This document shows, in pieces, positions 53,219-61,888 of a stretch of DNA of 64,000 nt (position 1 is the stretch's first letter; each line of letters starts with the position of its first letter). Origin of the DNA: an uncultured Lachnospiraceae bacterium (GTDB lineage: Bacteria > Bacillota > Clostridia > Lachnospirales > Lachnospiraceae). The notes under the pieces were generated by a model, which worked only from the letters and a program-made list of their open reading frames with translations, made no database searches and was not told the origin of the DNA. Location: the NCBI GenBank assembly GCA_910585895.1, contig CAJUHY010000003.1, positions 47,539 through 111,538 on the forward strand, given 5' to 3'. Position numbers and translations under genes: made by a program.

Positions 53219-54910
53219 ATGAAAGAGATGATTGGGAAAGTAACCTTGAATGATAAGTTTTACAAAGGGGAAGATTTATACAATGATGGGGATGACATCG
53301 AAAATGAAATGCTGGAAATCGCCAAAGCAGGAAATTGGCGGGAGGTTCTGCATAAGAGCAGAAAATGGCCTGTCTTATATCACTTTTCTGATATCCGTGG
53401 TAATCTCATAGAATGGTATCCGTTGCAGGAAGGCGCCAGTGTTCTTGAAATCGGCTGCGGTTGCGGGGGCATCAGCGGCTTTTTGTGCAGGAAGGCCCAA
53501 AAGGTTGTTGGGATAGAACTTTCTAAAAGAAGAGCGACAATCAATGCATATAGGAACAGAGAATGCAGTAACTTAGAGATATTAGTGGGGAATTTTCAGG
53601 ATATGGAATTAGAAGAAAAATTTGATTATGTCACACTGATTGGTGTACTGGAATATGCCGCGCTGTATCTGGATGATGAAAATCCTTACGAAGCCATGCT
53701 GCGGCGGGTACAGGGGCTCTTAAAGCCAAATGGCAAGATTTTAATTGCCATAGAAAATAAAATGGGTTTAAAGTATCTGAATGGGGCGCGGGAGGACCAT
53801 GTAGGAAAAAGGTTTGCCGGTGTGGAAGATTACAGGTTCCATACGGGCGTAAGGACATTTTCTAAGCCGGAACTGGTGCAGATGTTTGAAAATTGTGGAA
53901 TATGCAAGTTTCAATTTTACTATCCCTGTCCGGATTATAAGTTACCGGATTCTGTCTATTCGGATGCGTACCTGCCTGGTCCCGGAGAGGTGAGGATTTG
54001 GAATACCAATTATGATATGCCCAGGATTGCATTGTACAATGATGCCATTATGGCGGACCAGGTATGCCGGGATGGGATGTTCGGTTATTTCTCCAATTCT
54101 TTTCTGGCAGTCTGTAATGAGTCAGAGAGCAAGGTGGTTTATGCACACTATGCGAAACAAAGAAGGATGGGTTATCAGACCAGTACTATAATTTTCGACC
54201 AGGAGGAACAGTTTAGGGTAGAGAAAAGATATGCTTGCAGTTCAGAGAGAGATTATGACATTTTTAAGGCCATGAATACATCATATCCCATTTTACAGGA
54301 TGAATTTAAAAATATTACTTACCTTAAGCCGCAGGTAACAGGCGCAGGAGACGAAACGAAGCTTGAATATGGGTGTCTGTCAGGTGTTTCTCTGGAGCAA
54401 AAGATATTGCCCCTGCTTCGGCTGCCTAAAGAGAAAATATTGTCTGCATTTGCTGAAATTATTGATTATTGTTTTGAAGTGAATCAGGACATGCTGGCAG
54501 AGTTTGAAATTACGGATGCTTACCGAAACATGTTTGGTGACGTATCAGTTGGCGGTGCGGTCCAGTCATTGAAAGTTTCTAACCTTGACATGACATTTGG
54601 GAATCTAATGTTGCAGGATGACGGCGTTTACTGTTTTGATTATGAGTGGGTGTTTGATTTTCCGATACCGCTTGATTTTCTGAAAGTGCGCTGCCTTGAC
54701 GTATTTTGGGCTAAATTTAATATGTATGTTTCCTATAAAGTCAAGCGTCAGGAGTTGCTGCAGGCAGTTGGCATTCGTAAAGAGGATATTCCGGTTTATA
54801 TGAAGATGGAGAAGAAATTTGAAGAGTTTGTATATGGTGAGGATAATTATAGCCAGTATCTGGATAATTATAAGAAACCCAGCATGGTATTAAACCTATC
54901 GAATGCTTGA
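53219..54910 (+). CDS. SAM methyltransferase with C-terminal kinase-like domain
   Basis: A 563-residue protein. Residues about 70-240 are a class I methyltransferase (VLEIGCGCGGISGFLCR, VVGIELSKRRATINAY, YVTLIGVLEYAALYLDD). The remaining 320 residues include LAVCNESESKVVYAHYAKQR and, near 460-485, SNLDMTFGNLML followed by CFDYEWVFDFPIPLDF. The D-x-x-x-x-N then D-Y-E pattern resembles the catalytic and metal sites of aminoglycoside/choline kinase-like folds, so the tail may phosphorylate a sugar or polyol; this is inference. AAGGAGTAAGGATG precedes the start. It lies 18 bases before a cytidylyltransferase-like gene that could use a phosphorylated product. Confidence 0.75.
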   Translation: MKEMIGKVTLNDKFYKGEDLYNDGDDIENEMLEIAKAGNWREVLHKSRKWPVLYHFSDIRGNLIEWYPLQEGASVLEIGCGCGGISGFLCRKAQKVVGIELSKRRATINAYRNRECSNLEILVGNFQDMELEEKFDYVTLIGVLEYAALYLDDENPYEAMLRRVQGLLKPNGKILIAIENKMGLKYLNGAREDHVGKRFAGVEDYRFHTGVRTFSKPELVQMFENCGICKFQFYYPCPDYKLPDSVYSDAYLPGPGEVRIWNTNYDMPRIALYNDAIMADQVCRDGMFGYFSNSFLAVCNESESKVVYAHYAKQRRMGYQTSTIIFDQEEQFRVEKRYACSSERDYDIFKAMNTSYPILQDEFKNITYLKPQVTGAGDETKLEYGCLSGVSLEQKILPLLRLPKEKILSAFAEIIDYCFEVNQDMLAEFEITDAYRNMFGDVSVGGAVQSLKVSNLDMTFGNLMLQDDGVYCFDYEWVFDFPIPLDFLKVRCLDVFWAKFNMYVSYKVKRQELLQAVGIRKEDIPVYMKMEKKFEEFVYGEDNYSQYLDNYKKPSMVLNLSNA

Positions 54911-54928
54911 ATTAGGAGGAAAAACATT

Positions 54929-57058
54929 ATGATTCGGTTTTTGGACACAGATGTATTTGCCGTGCAGAAAGGTGAGGTTAGCCGCAGTTATATAAGAAGT
55001 TATTTTTTACGTAAAGGCCATATGGATGATATACTGGTGGTATATGACGAGGAAATGTATTATGGAATTATCACTTATGACAGTTTCTTAAATACCGCAG
55101 GTTCAGAGGATAAAGAGAATTTTATTTTTCGGGAGAGAATTATTGTAACGCCAGATAACGATGCCATGTGGGAAGAATTTAGAGAAATATTTCAGAGAGC
55201 AGACATTAAAAATGCTCTGGTTCCTATGTTTAATGCACAGGGGGAAATACTGTATTTTGCCTATGATGATAAATGGAAGGGAAACAAGATTAGACAGAAT
55301 ATTATAGAATCTGTGTTGGGTGAGTTGGAAAACATGGAACAGAAAGTTTTGGTGGACTTTTTTTCAGAGGTGTATCCTAAGATAAGAGGGATACAGATAT
55401 ATAATCTGAATGAATGCAGTTATCGAGTCTATAAGCTCATGGCAGATTGCGGCTATCATATAAAATTATGGGGTGAGAAATGGGAGGTATTATATCCAAA
55501 GTTAGTAAACGGACGAGGTGAAGAGGAAGTTTCTGTACCGGAAACCGCATTTTTGAATATATATTCAGAAGGAACGGAATTTGTTTGTTACTGGAATCCT
55601 TCAAATAGGAAAGCCAAAGGCGAAGCGGAAAAATATTGGTATCGGGCGTTATGCGCAATTGCCAGTAATTTTTATAACTGGACAGAAAATCAATTTATTA
55701 GAAAATGTAAATCTTTTCGTTTTTTGAAGGTGACAATCCCGCAAAAGAAAGATGTACTGTTCAAAAAGGAGGGGGAAGACAATTGTTATTATTGTATGCC
55801 TGAGGTTTTTGAAACAGGTTCTGAGAAAGAAATATCATATTGCCAGAAAGTATATGGCAGAAAGGTGACTAAGGAAGAATGGAATGGCTTATGTGGGAGT
55901 AAAACGACGGTGCCGGTATATATTGCAGGAAAAAAAGTGGAAATAAAATACTTTGGGAACAAAGCCAGTAGGAAAATATATGTAATCGGACCATGTATTG
56001 TAGCAGGCACTACGGTGTCAGATGAGAAAGAAACTTTTTTGTTCTGTCTGCATAAGGAATTGGCAAACAGAGGAGAGGTTTATTCAATCATAGGAATTAT
56101 AGTGCCACGGCTTACAAAATTGAGTTTATATAGAGAAGTTTTAGATAGCTTGACAATACGGGAAGGTGATATGGTAGTTTCCATATATGAGGATTTTGGA
56201 ACATATACGCATACAGAAGGGTACAAATTAAATTTGGCAGAAACCTATAATAAGCGGAAGGAATACTGGTTCTATGAGATTCCGGCACATACAAATTATG
56301 CTGGAAATAGGGCAATTGCTAAAACGGTGGCAGATAGTGTTCTGCCTTTTGCCAAAGAAACAAGGGAAAAATACCCCCCGGGGTATTTGCAAATTGGCAA
56401 AAGAGCGCTTAGCACAGAGGAGCATGAGGCGCTGGAGCAATATATCAGGCAGGTGCAGAATAAGGAGTTTCAGGGAGCCGGGGAGAAAATTGGCGCGATT
56501 GTCATGAACTGCAATCCCATGACGAAAGGGCATCTGCATCTGATTGAGACTGCCAGAGAGGACGTGGATTGTCTCTATATATTTGTGGTGGAAGAAGACA
56601 GGTCGGACATTACTTTTGCCGACCGCTATGCCATGGTTCAGGCACAGACAGAAGAGATGGAAAATGTATGTGCCGTGCCGTCTGGGAAATTCATACTGTC
56701 TTATGAGACTATGCCTTTATATTTTGAGAAAGCAAGGAAGCAGGAGGCAGCGCTAGATGCAACGACTGACCTGCAGATATTCTGCCAGTGCATTGCGCCG
56801 CGTCTGGGGATTACGGAGCGGTTTGTGGGCGAGGAGCCTACGGATAAGGTGACACGGCAGTACAATGAGGAAATGAAGCGCATGTTGCCCTATTATGGAA
56901 TGAAGCTTACAGAGATTCCCAGAATGAAGCAGGAAGGGGAACATATCAGCGCTTCCTCTGTGAGGAAACTGGCAGGGGAAGGGAATTGGGAAGCGGTAAG
57001 AAAGCTCATGCCGCAGGAGGCATACCGGATTTACCGGGAGAATTATGGATTGCTATGA
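54929..57058 (+). CDS. Citrate-lyase-ligase-like cytidylyltransferase with large N-terminal region
   Basis: A 709-residue protein after AGGAGG. The C-terminal 180 residues from about 525 match the nucleotidyltransferase half of citrate lyase ligase: GAIVMNCNPMTKGHLHLIET with the HxxH-type motif, FVVEEDRSDITFADRY, FVGEEPTDKVTRQYN and GEHISASSVRKL. The N-terminus (about 1-110) looks like a single CBS-like unit (VSRSYIRSYFLRKGHMDDIL, YYGIITYDSF). The middle is unassigned. No citrate lyase genes are near, so a CMP- or AMP-transfer step for glycan decoration is likelier. An ATACCCCCCGGGGTAT motif lies in frame at 56371-56386. Confidence 0.75.
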   Translation: MIRFLDTDVFAVQKGEVSRSYIRSYFLRKGHMDDILVVYDEEMYYGIITYDSFLNTAGSEDKENFIFRERIIVTPDNDAMWEEFREIFQRADIKNALVPMFNAQGEILYFAYDDKWKGNKIRQNIIESVLGELENMEQKVLVDFFSEVYPKIRGIQIYNLNECSYRVYKLMADCGYHIKLWGEKWEVLYPKLVNGRGEEEVSVPETAFLNIYSEGTEFVCYWNPSNRKAKGEAEKYWYRALCAIASNFYNWTENQFIRKCKSFRFLKVTIPQKKDVLFKKEGEDNCYYCMPEVFETGSEKEISYCQKVYGRKVTKEEWNGLCGSKTTVPVYIAGKKVEIKYFGNKASRKIYVIGPCIVAGTTVSDEKETFLFCLHKELANRGEVYSIIGIIVPRLTKLSLYREVLDSLTIREGDMVVSIYEDFGTYTHTEGYKLNLAETYNKRKEYWFYEIPAHTNYAGNRAIAKTVADSVLPFAKETREKYPPGYLQIGKRALSTEEHEALEQYIRQVQNKEFQGAGEKIGAIVMNCNPMTKGHLHLIETAREDVDCLYIFVVEEDRSDITFADRYAMVQAQTEEMENVCAVPSGKFILSYETMPLYFEKARKQEAALDATTDLQIFCQCIAPRLGITERFVGEEPTDKVTRQYNEEMKRMLPYYGMKLTEIPRMKQEGEHISASSVRKLAGEGNWEAVRKLMPQEAYRIYRENYGLL
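56371..56386. repeat. C6G4 tract in the poly-G flanking motif
   Basis: ATACCCCCCGGGGTAT. On the minus strand this reads ATAC-C4-G6-TAT-type sequence, the same frame as the G8 (39594) and G11 (42346) tracts. It encodes Tyr-Pro-Pro-Gly-Tyr in frame in the cytidylyltransferase-like gene. Length changes would break that gene. Confidence 0.5.
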
Positions 57059-57174
57059 TAACAGCGAAGAATATACTGTAAAAAAGGAGTGTGTTCTGAA
57101 ATGATTGCAACAAATATTATTGTATTTGCTTGCAGATATCACTATTTTTAGTGTTGGAGGAAAAGGAATTGCAC

Positions 57175-58131
57175 ATGGACGAAAAAATATCAGTCATTAT
57201 TCCAATTTACAATACGGCAGAATATCTGCCCAAATGTCTGGACAGCGTATGCGGGCAGACGTTTAAGAATCTTGAGATTATATGCGTGGATGATGGTTCC
57301 ACGGATGGCTCGGGAGATATCGCAGAGCGTTATGCCCACAAAGACACGCGGGTGCAGGTAATCCACAAAGCCAATGGCGGAGAGAGCAGCGCAAGAAATG
57401 TGGGGCTGCAGAGCAGCGCCGGCGAATATGTGGCATTTGTGGATTGTGATGATTGGCTGGAGCCTGAGATGTACGCAGCAATGATGTCCGCTATGAGGCA
57501 GAACCAGTTGGATATGGCGGCGTGCGGCTATTACTGGGAGACTGATGAGGGCGGTAAGCCGATAGAGAACAGTCATCCAGTGTCAAAAGAGATTTTCGGA
57601 AGGAAAGAATTGTTTGAATATGTGTATATCAGGGACCGTTACCGCGGTGTGACTTCCTGGATTTGGTGCAAGCTGTTTCATAGAAATATCTTAAATGAGG
57701 ATGGGAAGCTGCTGGCATTCGATGAGAAGCTGCGGTTTGGCGCAGACCTGGTATTTTTTATAAAGGCTGCCTCAAACGCGAGGAGGGTTTGCTATTTGCA
57801 AACCCCATTTTATCATTATTACCAGCGGGCAAGTTCTACTGCCCATACGAAGGACCTGCAGGTCGCCTTTGATATTGTTACAGCATATCAGAGAATGATT
57901 GACTACCTTGGGGAAGAGCAAATTGAAATACAGATGATTCCATGGCTGCAGAGATTTCAGGGCTACCGGGCATCGTTAGTGGCAGAACAGGCAATTGGGC
58001 AGAAGGATATGGAGATGCTTCAAAAGTGCCAGAAGATTATGAGGGAACTGGAGCCTGTTTATAAGCGGACGAATGTGGAATATCCAGAGCGTCTGCAGCG
58101 GTATGCAAGACTTATGGATTACCAACTGTGA
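57175..58131 (+). CDS. GT2 glycosyltransferase
   Basis: A 318-residue protein; ATG 57175 follows GGAGGAAAAGGA, whereas the in-frame ATG at 57130 lies upstream of that site. ISVIIPIYNTAEYLPKCLDS, CVDDGSTDGSGD and FVDCDDWLE are the GT2 signatures. The C-terminal part is helical, without a Rossmann module or membrane segment. This is the simplest GT2 form in the locus. The 116 bases upstream are non-coding apart from a doubtful 16-codon frame. Confidence 0.85.
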   Translation: MDEKISVIIPIYNTAEYLPKCLDSVCGQTFKNLEIICVDDGSTDGSGDIAERYAHKDTRVQVIHKANGGESSARNVGLQSSAGEYVAFVDCDDWLEPEMYAAMMSAMRQNQLDMAACGYYWETDEGGKPIENSHPVSKEIFGRKELFEYVYIRDRYRGVTSWIWCKLFHRNILNEDGKLLAFDEKLRFGADLVFFIKAASNARRVCYLQTPFYHYYQRASSTAHTKDLQVAFDIVTAYQRMIDYLGEEQIEIQMIPWLQRFQGYRASLVAEQAIGQKDMEMLQKCQKIMRELEPVYKRTNVEYPERLQRYARLMDYQL

Positions 58132-58178
58132 CAAAGAATTCCACAAGAAGAATATTTCTCTTTGCAGGAGGAAACGGT

Positions 58179-59222
58179 ATGTCAAAATCAATCGCATTTA
58201 TCATCTGTGTCAATGATGATACATATTTGGAGGAATGCCTCTTTTACATCAATCGTCTGCGTCTGCCGGATGGCTATGTGGCGGAGGTCTATCCAGTGCG
58301 GCAGGCAGAAAGCATTTTTCAGGGATACAACCTGGCAATGCAGCAGTCCGCTGCAGAGTATAAAGTCTATATGCATCAGGATGTGTTTCTGGTACAAGCG
58401 GATATCCTGATGGAATTTCTGAAGCTGTTTGAGCAGCATCCACAGGCAGGGATTGCCGGTGTGTTAGGTGCGGACAGCCTTTTGGCGGACAGAAGATTTT
58501 ACCGCAGCTGGAATCTGGGAAATGTACTGGGCTGCAGCGAGAAGAAAGCGTTCCATAATTTCCTGTCAGAGAAACCTGTCCGGGCAGCGGCATTGGATGG
58601 CATGTTTCTGATGACGGCGAAAGATATTTCCTGGAGGGAAGATGTGCTTTCAGGCTGGGATTTTTATGATATTTCGCAGTCGTTGGAATTTGCGCGCCAG
58701 GGTTATGAGTTGTGGGTGCATGCCGGGAAGCAGCCCTGGTGCATCCATGACTGTGGGTATCTTAACCTTACAGGTTATGATGAATCTCAGGAAGCATTTC
58801 TGAAAATTTACCAGAATCTTCTGCCAGACTATAGCAGTCAGCCCCAAGTCTATACAGAACAATACAGGAAACATTTTGCGCTGATGTTGGAGTTAAAGGA
58901 GCGATGGAAGTCTCTGCTCTTTCTGGATAAGGTGAACGAGGTACGCAAAGTTTTAGGGCAGGTTTGGGATGAACGGTTTGTCGATACGGAGATGGCAATC
59001 CTTAAAAATATTTTGGAAATCCTGCAGATGGAAGAGCAAGGGGCGGTTCCTCTGGAAGAACGTTTCTTGCATGATTGTGGTTCATTTGAACAGGCGCAGC
59101 GTAAATATCTGCAGACAAAATTCTACCTGCGGCGTCTAAAGTATGCAGCGGATGATGCAGGGCTTTGCCCGCATGTATCTGCTGCGGCAAAGCAGATAAT
59201 CCGGCAACATACGATGTTATGA
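58179..59222 (+). CDS. StrF-like GT-A glycosyltransferase with helical C-terminus
   Basis: A 347-residue protein; ATG 58179 has AGGAGG upstream, while the in-frame ATG at 58128 overlaps the previous gene without a site. IAFIICVNDDTYLEECLFYI, VYMHQDVFLV and LDGMFLMTAKDISW match the protein at 4797 along its full 222 residues, as does PWCIHDCGYLN. The extra 120 residues are helical and resemble the tails of other proteins in the locus (YLQTKFYLRRL here, YLQVKFLMWRLEFL in the 3101 GT2). So a similar C-terminal helical domain is attached to a different transferase. Confidence 0.8.
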   Translation: MSKSIAFIICVNDDTYLEECLFYINRLRLPDGYVAEVYPVRQAESIFQGYNLAMQQSAAEYKVYMHQDVFLVQADILMEFLKLFEQHPQAGIAGVLGADSLLADRRFYRSWNLGNVLGCSEKKAFHNFLSEKPVRAAALDGMFLMTAKDISWREDVLSGWDFYDISQSLEFARQGYELWVHAGKQPWCIHDCGYLNLTGYDESQEAFLKIYQNLLPDYSSQPQVYTEQYRKHFALMLELKERWKSLLFLDKVNEVRKVLGQVWDERFVDTEMAILKNILEILQMEEQGAVPLEERFLHDCGSFEQAQRKYLQTKFYLRRLKYAADDAGLCPHVSAAAKQIIRQHTML

Positions 59223-59310
59223 CAGATGGGAGCGCCGGCAAATGATATGGTGATAGATTTGAATGAGTTTGCATAATACCCTGTAATTACGGAAGAAATG
59301 GAAGGCGAGA

Positions 59311-60471
59311 ATGAAGATATTATATTATACCTGGAACGAAAATTCGCGGGACGATATGCTGCTGGCATTACAATCCCTGGGTCATGAAATTGCAGTTTGC
59401 GATACCCCATGCCAAGACTATGAACAGGATACAGCATTGTCAGCCTGCCTGGAAAAGATGATAGGAGAGCAAGCAGCGGACTGCATTTTCTCATTTAATT
59501 TTTTCCCTATTATTGCTAAAGCTGCAAAGCGGTGCAGGATAAAATATATATCCTGGATTTATGATTGTCCGCACTGGACATTGTTTTCCCCCTCGGTAAA
59601 GAGTGCGTACAATTATATTTTTGCGTTTGACATGTTACAGTATCAGCAGCTTCAGGCTTTGGGCGCAGAGCACTGTTATCACTTTCCGTTGGCAGTGAAT
59701 ACCACGCGGCTTAGCCGCCTGTTGGAAAAAACAGGAGAAGAGAAAGGTTGTCACGATATTTCCTTTGTGGGGAGTCTGTATGAGAATAATCTGTATGACC
59801 GCATCAATTACCTTCCGGATTATGTCAGGGGATATCTGTCCGGCATTATGGAAGCGCAGGAAAAGATTTACGGCTATAATTTTGTGGGAGAGCTTCTCAC
59901 AGATGAAATAATTGAAAAGATGAATCAATTTATTTCCATGAACTTGCCAGGGGGTTACTTTGTGACGAAGCGCGAACTGTATGCGGAGATGCTTAATGGG
60001 AAGATTACCGCCAATGAGCGGCTGCATTTGCTTGCAGAAGCTTCAAAAAGGTTCTGCCTGACTCTTTATACTGCATCGGATACAGCAAAGCTGCCGCAGA
60101 CAAAAAGGGGGGGGGTTGTGGACTATGTCTCACAGATGCCCGTCGTGTTTCGTAATTCCAAAATCAATCTTAATATGAGCCTGCGTTCCATACAAAGCGG
60201 GATTCCCCTGCGCGCGCTGGACATTATGGGAGCGGGAGGGTTCCTGCTGTCCAATTACCAGCCGGAACTTGCAGAGTATTTTGAGGATGGGAAAGAACTC
60301 GCGCTGTACGGAAACGCACAGGAGTTGATGGATAAGGCGGCATATTACCTTGCGCATGAAGAGGAACGCCAGCAGGTTGCAGCAGCAGGTCTGCATAAGG
60401 TCCGGGAATTATTTTCATATGAAGTGAGGGTGAAGCAGATGTTGGAGCTGATCAATACGAAGAAAGTATAG
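59311..60471 (+). CDS. CgeB/DUF3880 glycosyltransferase with an internal poly-G tract
   Basis: A 386-residue protein. CIFSFNFFPIIAKAA at about 58-72, SWIYDCP at 81-87, DISFVGSLYENN at 149-160 and a C-terminal KINLNMSLRS with LDIMGAGGFLL match the genes at 1-723 and 758-1927. Codons for R-G-G-V near residue 266 contain nine G (60107-60115); with nine G the frame is open and the protein full length. Ten G would stop it about 15 codons later and eight G about 25 codons later, both before the donor-binding end. So this copy is ON and probably phase variable. Last glycan gene before flagellin. Confidence 0.85.
   Translation: MKILYYTWNENSRDDMLLALQSLGHEIAVCDTPCQDYEQDTALSACLEKMIGEQAADCIFSFNFFPIIAKAAKRCRIKYISWIYDCPHWTLFSPSVKSAYNYIFAFDMLQYQQLQALGAEHCYHFPLAVNTTRLSRLLEKTGEEKGCHDISFVGSLYENNLYDRINYLPDYVRGYLSGIMEAQEKIYGYNFVGELLTDEIIEKMNQFISMNLPGGYFVTKRELYAEMLNGKITANERLHLLAEASKRFCLTLYTASDTAKLPQTKRGGVVDYVSQMPVVFRNSKINLNMSLRSIQSGIPLRALDIMGAGGFLLSNYQPELAEYFEDGKELALYGNAQELMDKAAYYLAHEEERQQVAAAGLHKVRELFSYEVRVKQMLELINTKKV
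60107..60115 (+). repeat. Poly-G tract (G9) inside the CgeB-like gene
   Basis: CAAAAA, nine G, TTGTGG. It lies in frame within the reading frame 59311-60471. The paralogue at 758 has no such tract at the matching position (NVQVHQGVNYY). Gain or loss of one G ends the protein early. Confidence 0.75.
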
Positions 60472-60534
60472 GTTCAGGTTGCGGGTAAACTGTAATCGTA
60501 TGGGAAAATTACTAGTAAAAATACAAAAAAATTC

Positions 60535-60563
60535 TTGAATTTTCCAGAATTTCTTGCTATAAT
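60535..60563 (+). promoter_or_regulatory. Sigma-A promoter of the flagellin-like gene
   Basis: TTGAAT (60535-60540), exactly 17 bases, TATAAT (60558-60563), with TGC just before the -10. The leader is about 100 bases and ends in GGGAGGATGACC before ATG 60672. No good sigma-28 match was seen between 60472 and 60671. Confidence 0.7.
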
Positions 60564-60671
60564 GTAAAAAAGTATAAGAAGGTCTTGGAACAGAGGTTTT
60601 AAAGACTTAACAGCAATTAGCAGAGACAGAGAATATCATAAAATATAATGTTGAAGAAGGGAGGATGACCT

Positions 60672-61445
60672 ATGAGTATTTCCAGTATAAGTAGTCAAGG
60701 TTTATATCAGAATTATCGGCAGCTTGCCAGCGGAAAGCGGATTAACTCAGCAGCAGACGATGCAGCCGGTTTAGCCATTGCCCAGAAGCTGCTGACACAG
60801 AGCAATGGTTATGATGTGGGACGGAGGAACGCAGCTACCTCTCAGGATATGGTGAATGTTGCAGAAGGCGGTCTGTCCACAATTACAGATTCTCTGCAGC
60901 GTATTCGGGAATTGGGAGTACAGGCATCTAATACAGCTATTTATGGTGATTCTGAGCGCAAGATGATGCAGCAGGAGATTAACCAGCTGAAGGACAGCAT
61001 TTCCGATGCGGCAAAGAACACCCGCTTTAATACCATGAGCCTGTTGGATGGCAAGATGGGAAGCAGCCATGTAGCTTCCGGTCCGGATGGCAGCGGCATG
61101 GAGATTAATATGCCGGATGCAACATTACAGGCGTTGGGCATTGCAGATTTTGATGTGACAGGAGATTTTGACCTTTCTGTGATTGATGATGCGATAGATA
61201 AGGTATCGTCATACAGAGGCGAGATGGGAGCCACGTCCAACCGTTTAGATTACACCATGAATTTCAATTCTTATGCATCTTTGAATACTACTGCAGCCCG
61301 CAGCCGTATTGAAGACCTTGATTTCCCCAAGGCCATTTCTGACATGAAGAAGAACAGCCTGTTGGAGGAATACAGATTGATGATGCAGAAGAAGCGTGAA
61401 GAGCAGGATAACATGGTAGTGAATTTACTGAGGTTCAATTCTTAG
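60672..61445 (+). CDS. fliC: Short atypical flagellin
   Basis: A 257-residue protein. QLASGKRINSAADDAAGLAI at about 17-36 is the conserved N-terminal D0/D1 flagellin block, followed by NVAEGGLSTITDSLQRIREL and NTRFNTMSLLDG. The C-terminal D1 helix (SSYRGEMGATSNRLDYTMNF, ARSRIEDLDFPKAISDM) ends in a charged MMQKKREEQDNMVVNLLRFN tail, where flagellins usually have a Q/A-rich segment. The N-terminus is some 15 residues shorter than usual flagellins. The central variable part is only about 60 residues (around 130-190), leaving few surface Ser/Thr for glycosylation, so it might be a minor filament protein. Strong terminator behind it. Confidence 0.82.
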   Translation: MSISSISSQGLYQNYRQLASGKRINSAADDAAGLAIAQKLLTQSNGYDVGRRNAATSQDMVNVAEGGLSTITDSLQRIRELGVQASNTAIYGDSERKMMQQEINQLKDSISDAAKNTRFNTMSLLDGKMGSSHVASGPDGSGMEINMPDATLQALGIADFDVTGDFDLSVIDDAIDKVSSYRGEMGATSNRLDYTMNFNSYASLNTTAARSRIEDLDFPKAISDMKKNSLLEEYRLMMQKKREEQDNMVVNLLRFNS

Positions 61446-61504
61446 AGCGAGTTAGTGCTTTTGCAGAATTGTGTAATAAGTTCAATTAAATATCACAGAC
61501 AGAG

Positions 61505-61552
61505 AGCCTATCCATACTGTGAAGACAGTATAGGATAGGCTTTATTTATATT
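61505..61552 (+). terminator. Strong terminator after flagellin
   Basis: AGCCTATCCATACTGT (61505-61520) and its near-perfect inverted copy (61525-61541, with one bulged A) form a 16-bp stem with loop GAAG, followed by TTTATTTATATT. About 60 bases after the flagellin stop codon. Confidence 0.9.
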
Positions 61553-61823
61553 AGGAGATATAAATGTTTTGGTAGAATTTGTAGAAATTAATTGAATATT
61601 TGATATAACTAAAAATAAGAACTTTTGGGGAGGTTATTAAATAAGATAAATAATGATGCTTTCTTTTCTCAGATGTATATTATAAGTTTGAACTGTATGG
61701 GTAAGCCCATATTGTTATACGTTCTTCCTGAGCTGGGATCAGACCCTTAACGGTATGTTCCATGGAAGACGAAAGGATCTCGCAAAGAAGATTGTGAGAT
61801 CATGTTTAAAGAAACACTGCTAT
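61553..61823 (+). other. Non-coding gap between flagellin and the fliD terminator
   Basis: AT-rich first half, then a mixed half. Two small hairpins (ATGGGTAAGCCCAT near 61698, and ATCTCGCAA/TTGTGAGAT near 61778-61801) are visible. No recognisable gene; a K/R-rich 45-codon frame from 61755 runs through the fliD terminator and is probably chance. Confidence 0.4.
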
Positions 61824-61876
61824 GATAAAACAACGGCTGTCGCAGTGAAAGCTTCATTAGCTCTACTGCGACAGCC
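61824..61876 (-). terminator. Terminator of the fliD-like gene
   Basis: GGCTGTCGCAGT (61835-61846) and ACTGCGACAGCC (61865-61876) are perfect 12-bp inverted copies with an 18-base loop. On the minus strand it begins 12 bases past the fliD stop codon and is followed by GTTGTTTTATC. Confidence 0.8.
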
Positions 61877-61888
61877 ATTATGCTGTTT

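Noticed and set aside
57101..57151. 16-codon frame with AAGGAG upstream in the gap before the GT2 gene at 57175
   Set aside because: Too short to support, spacing is long, and no leader function is evident.
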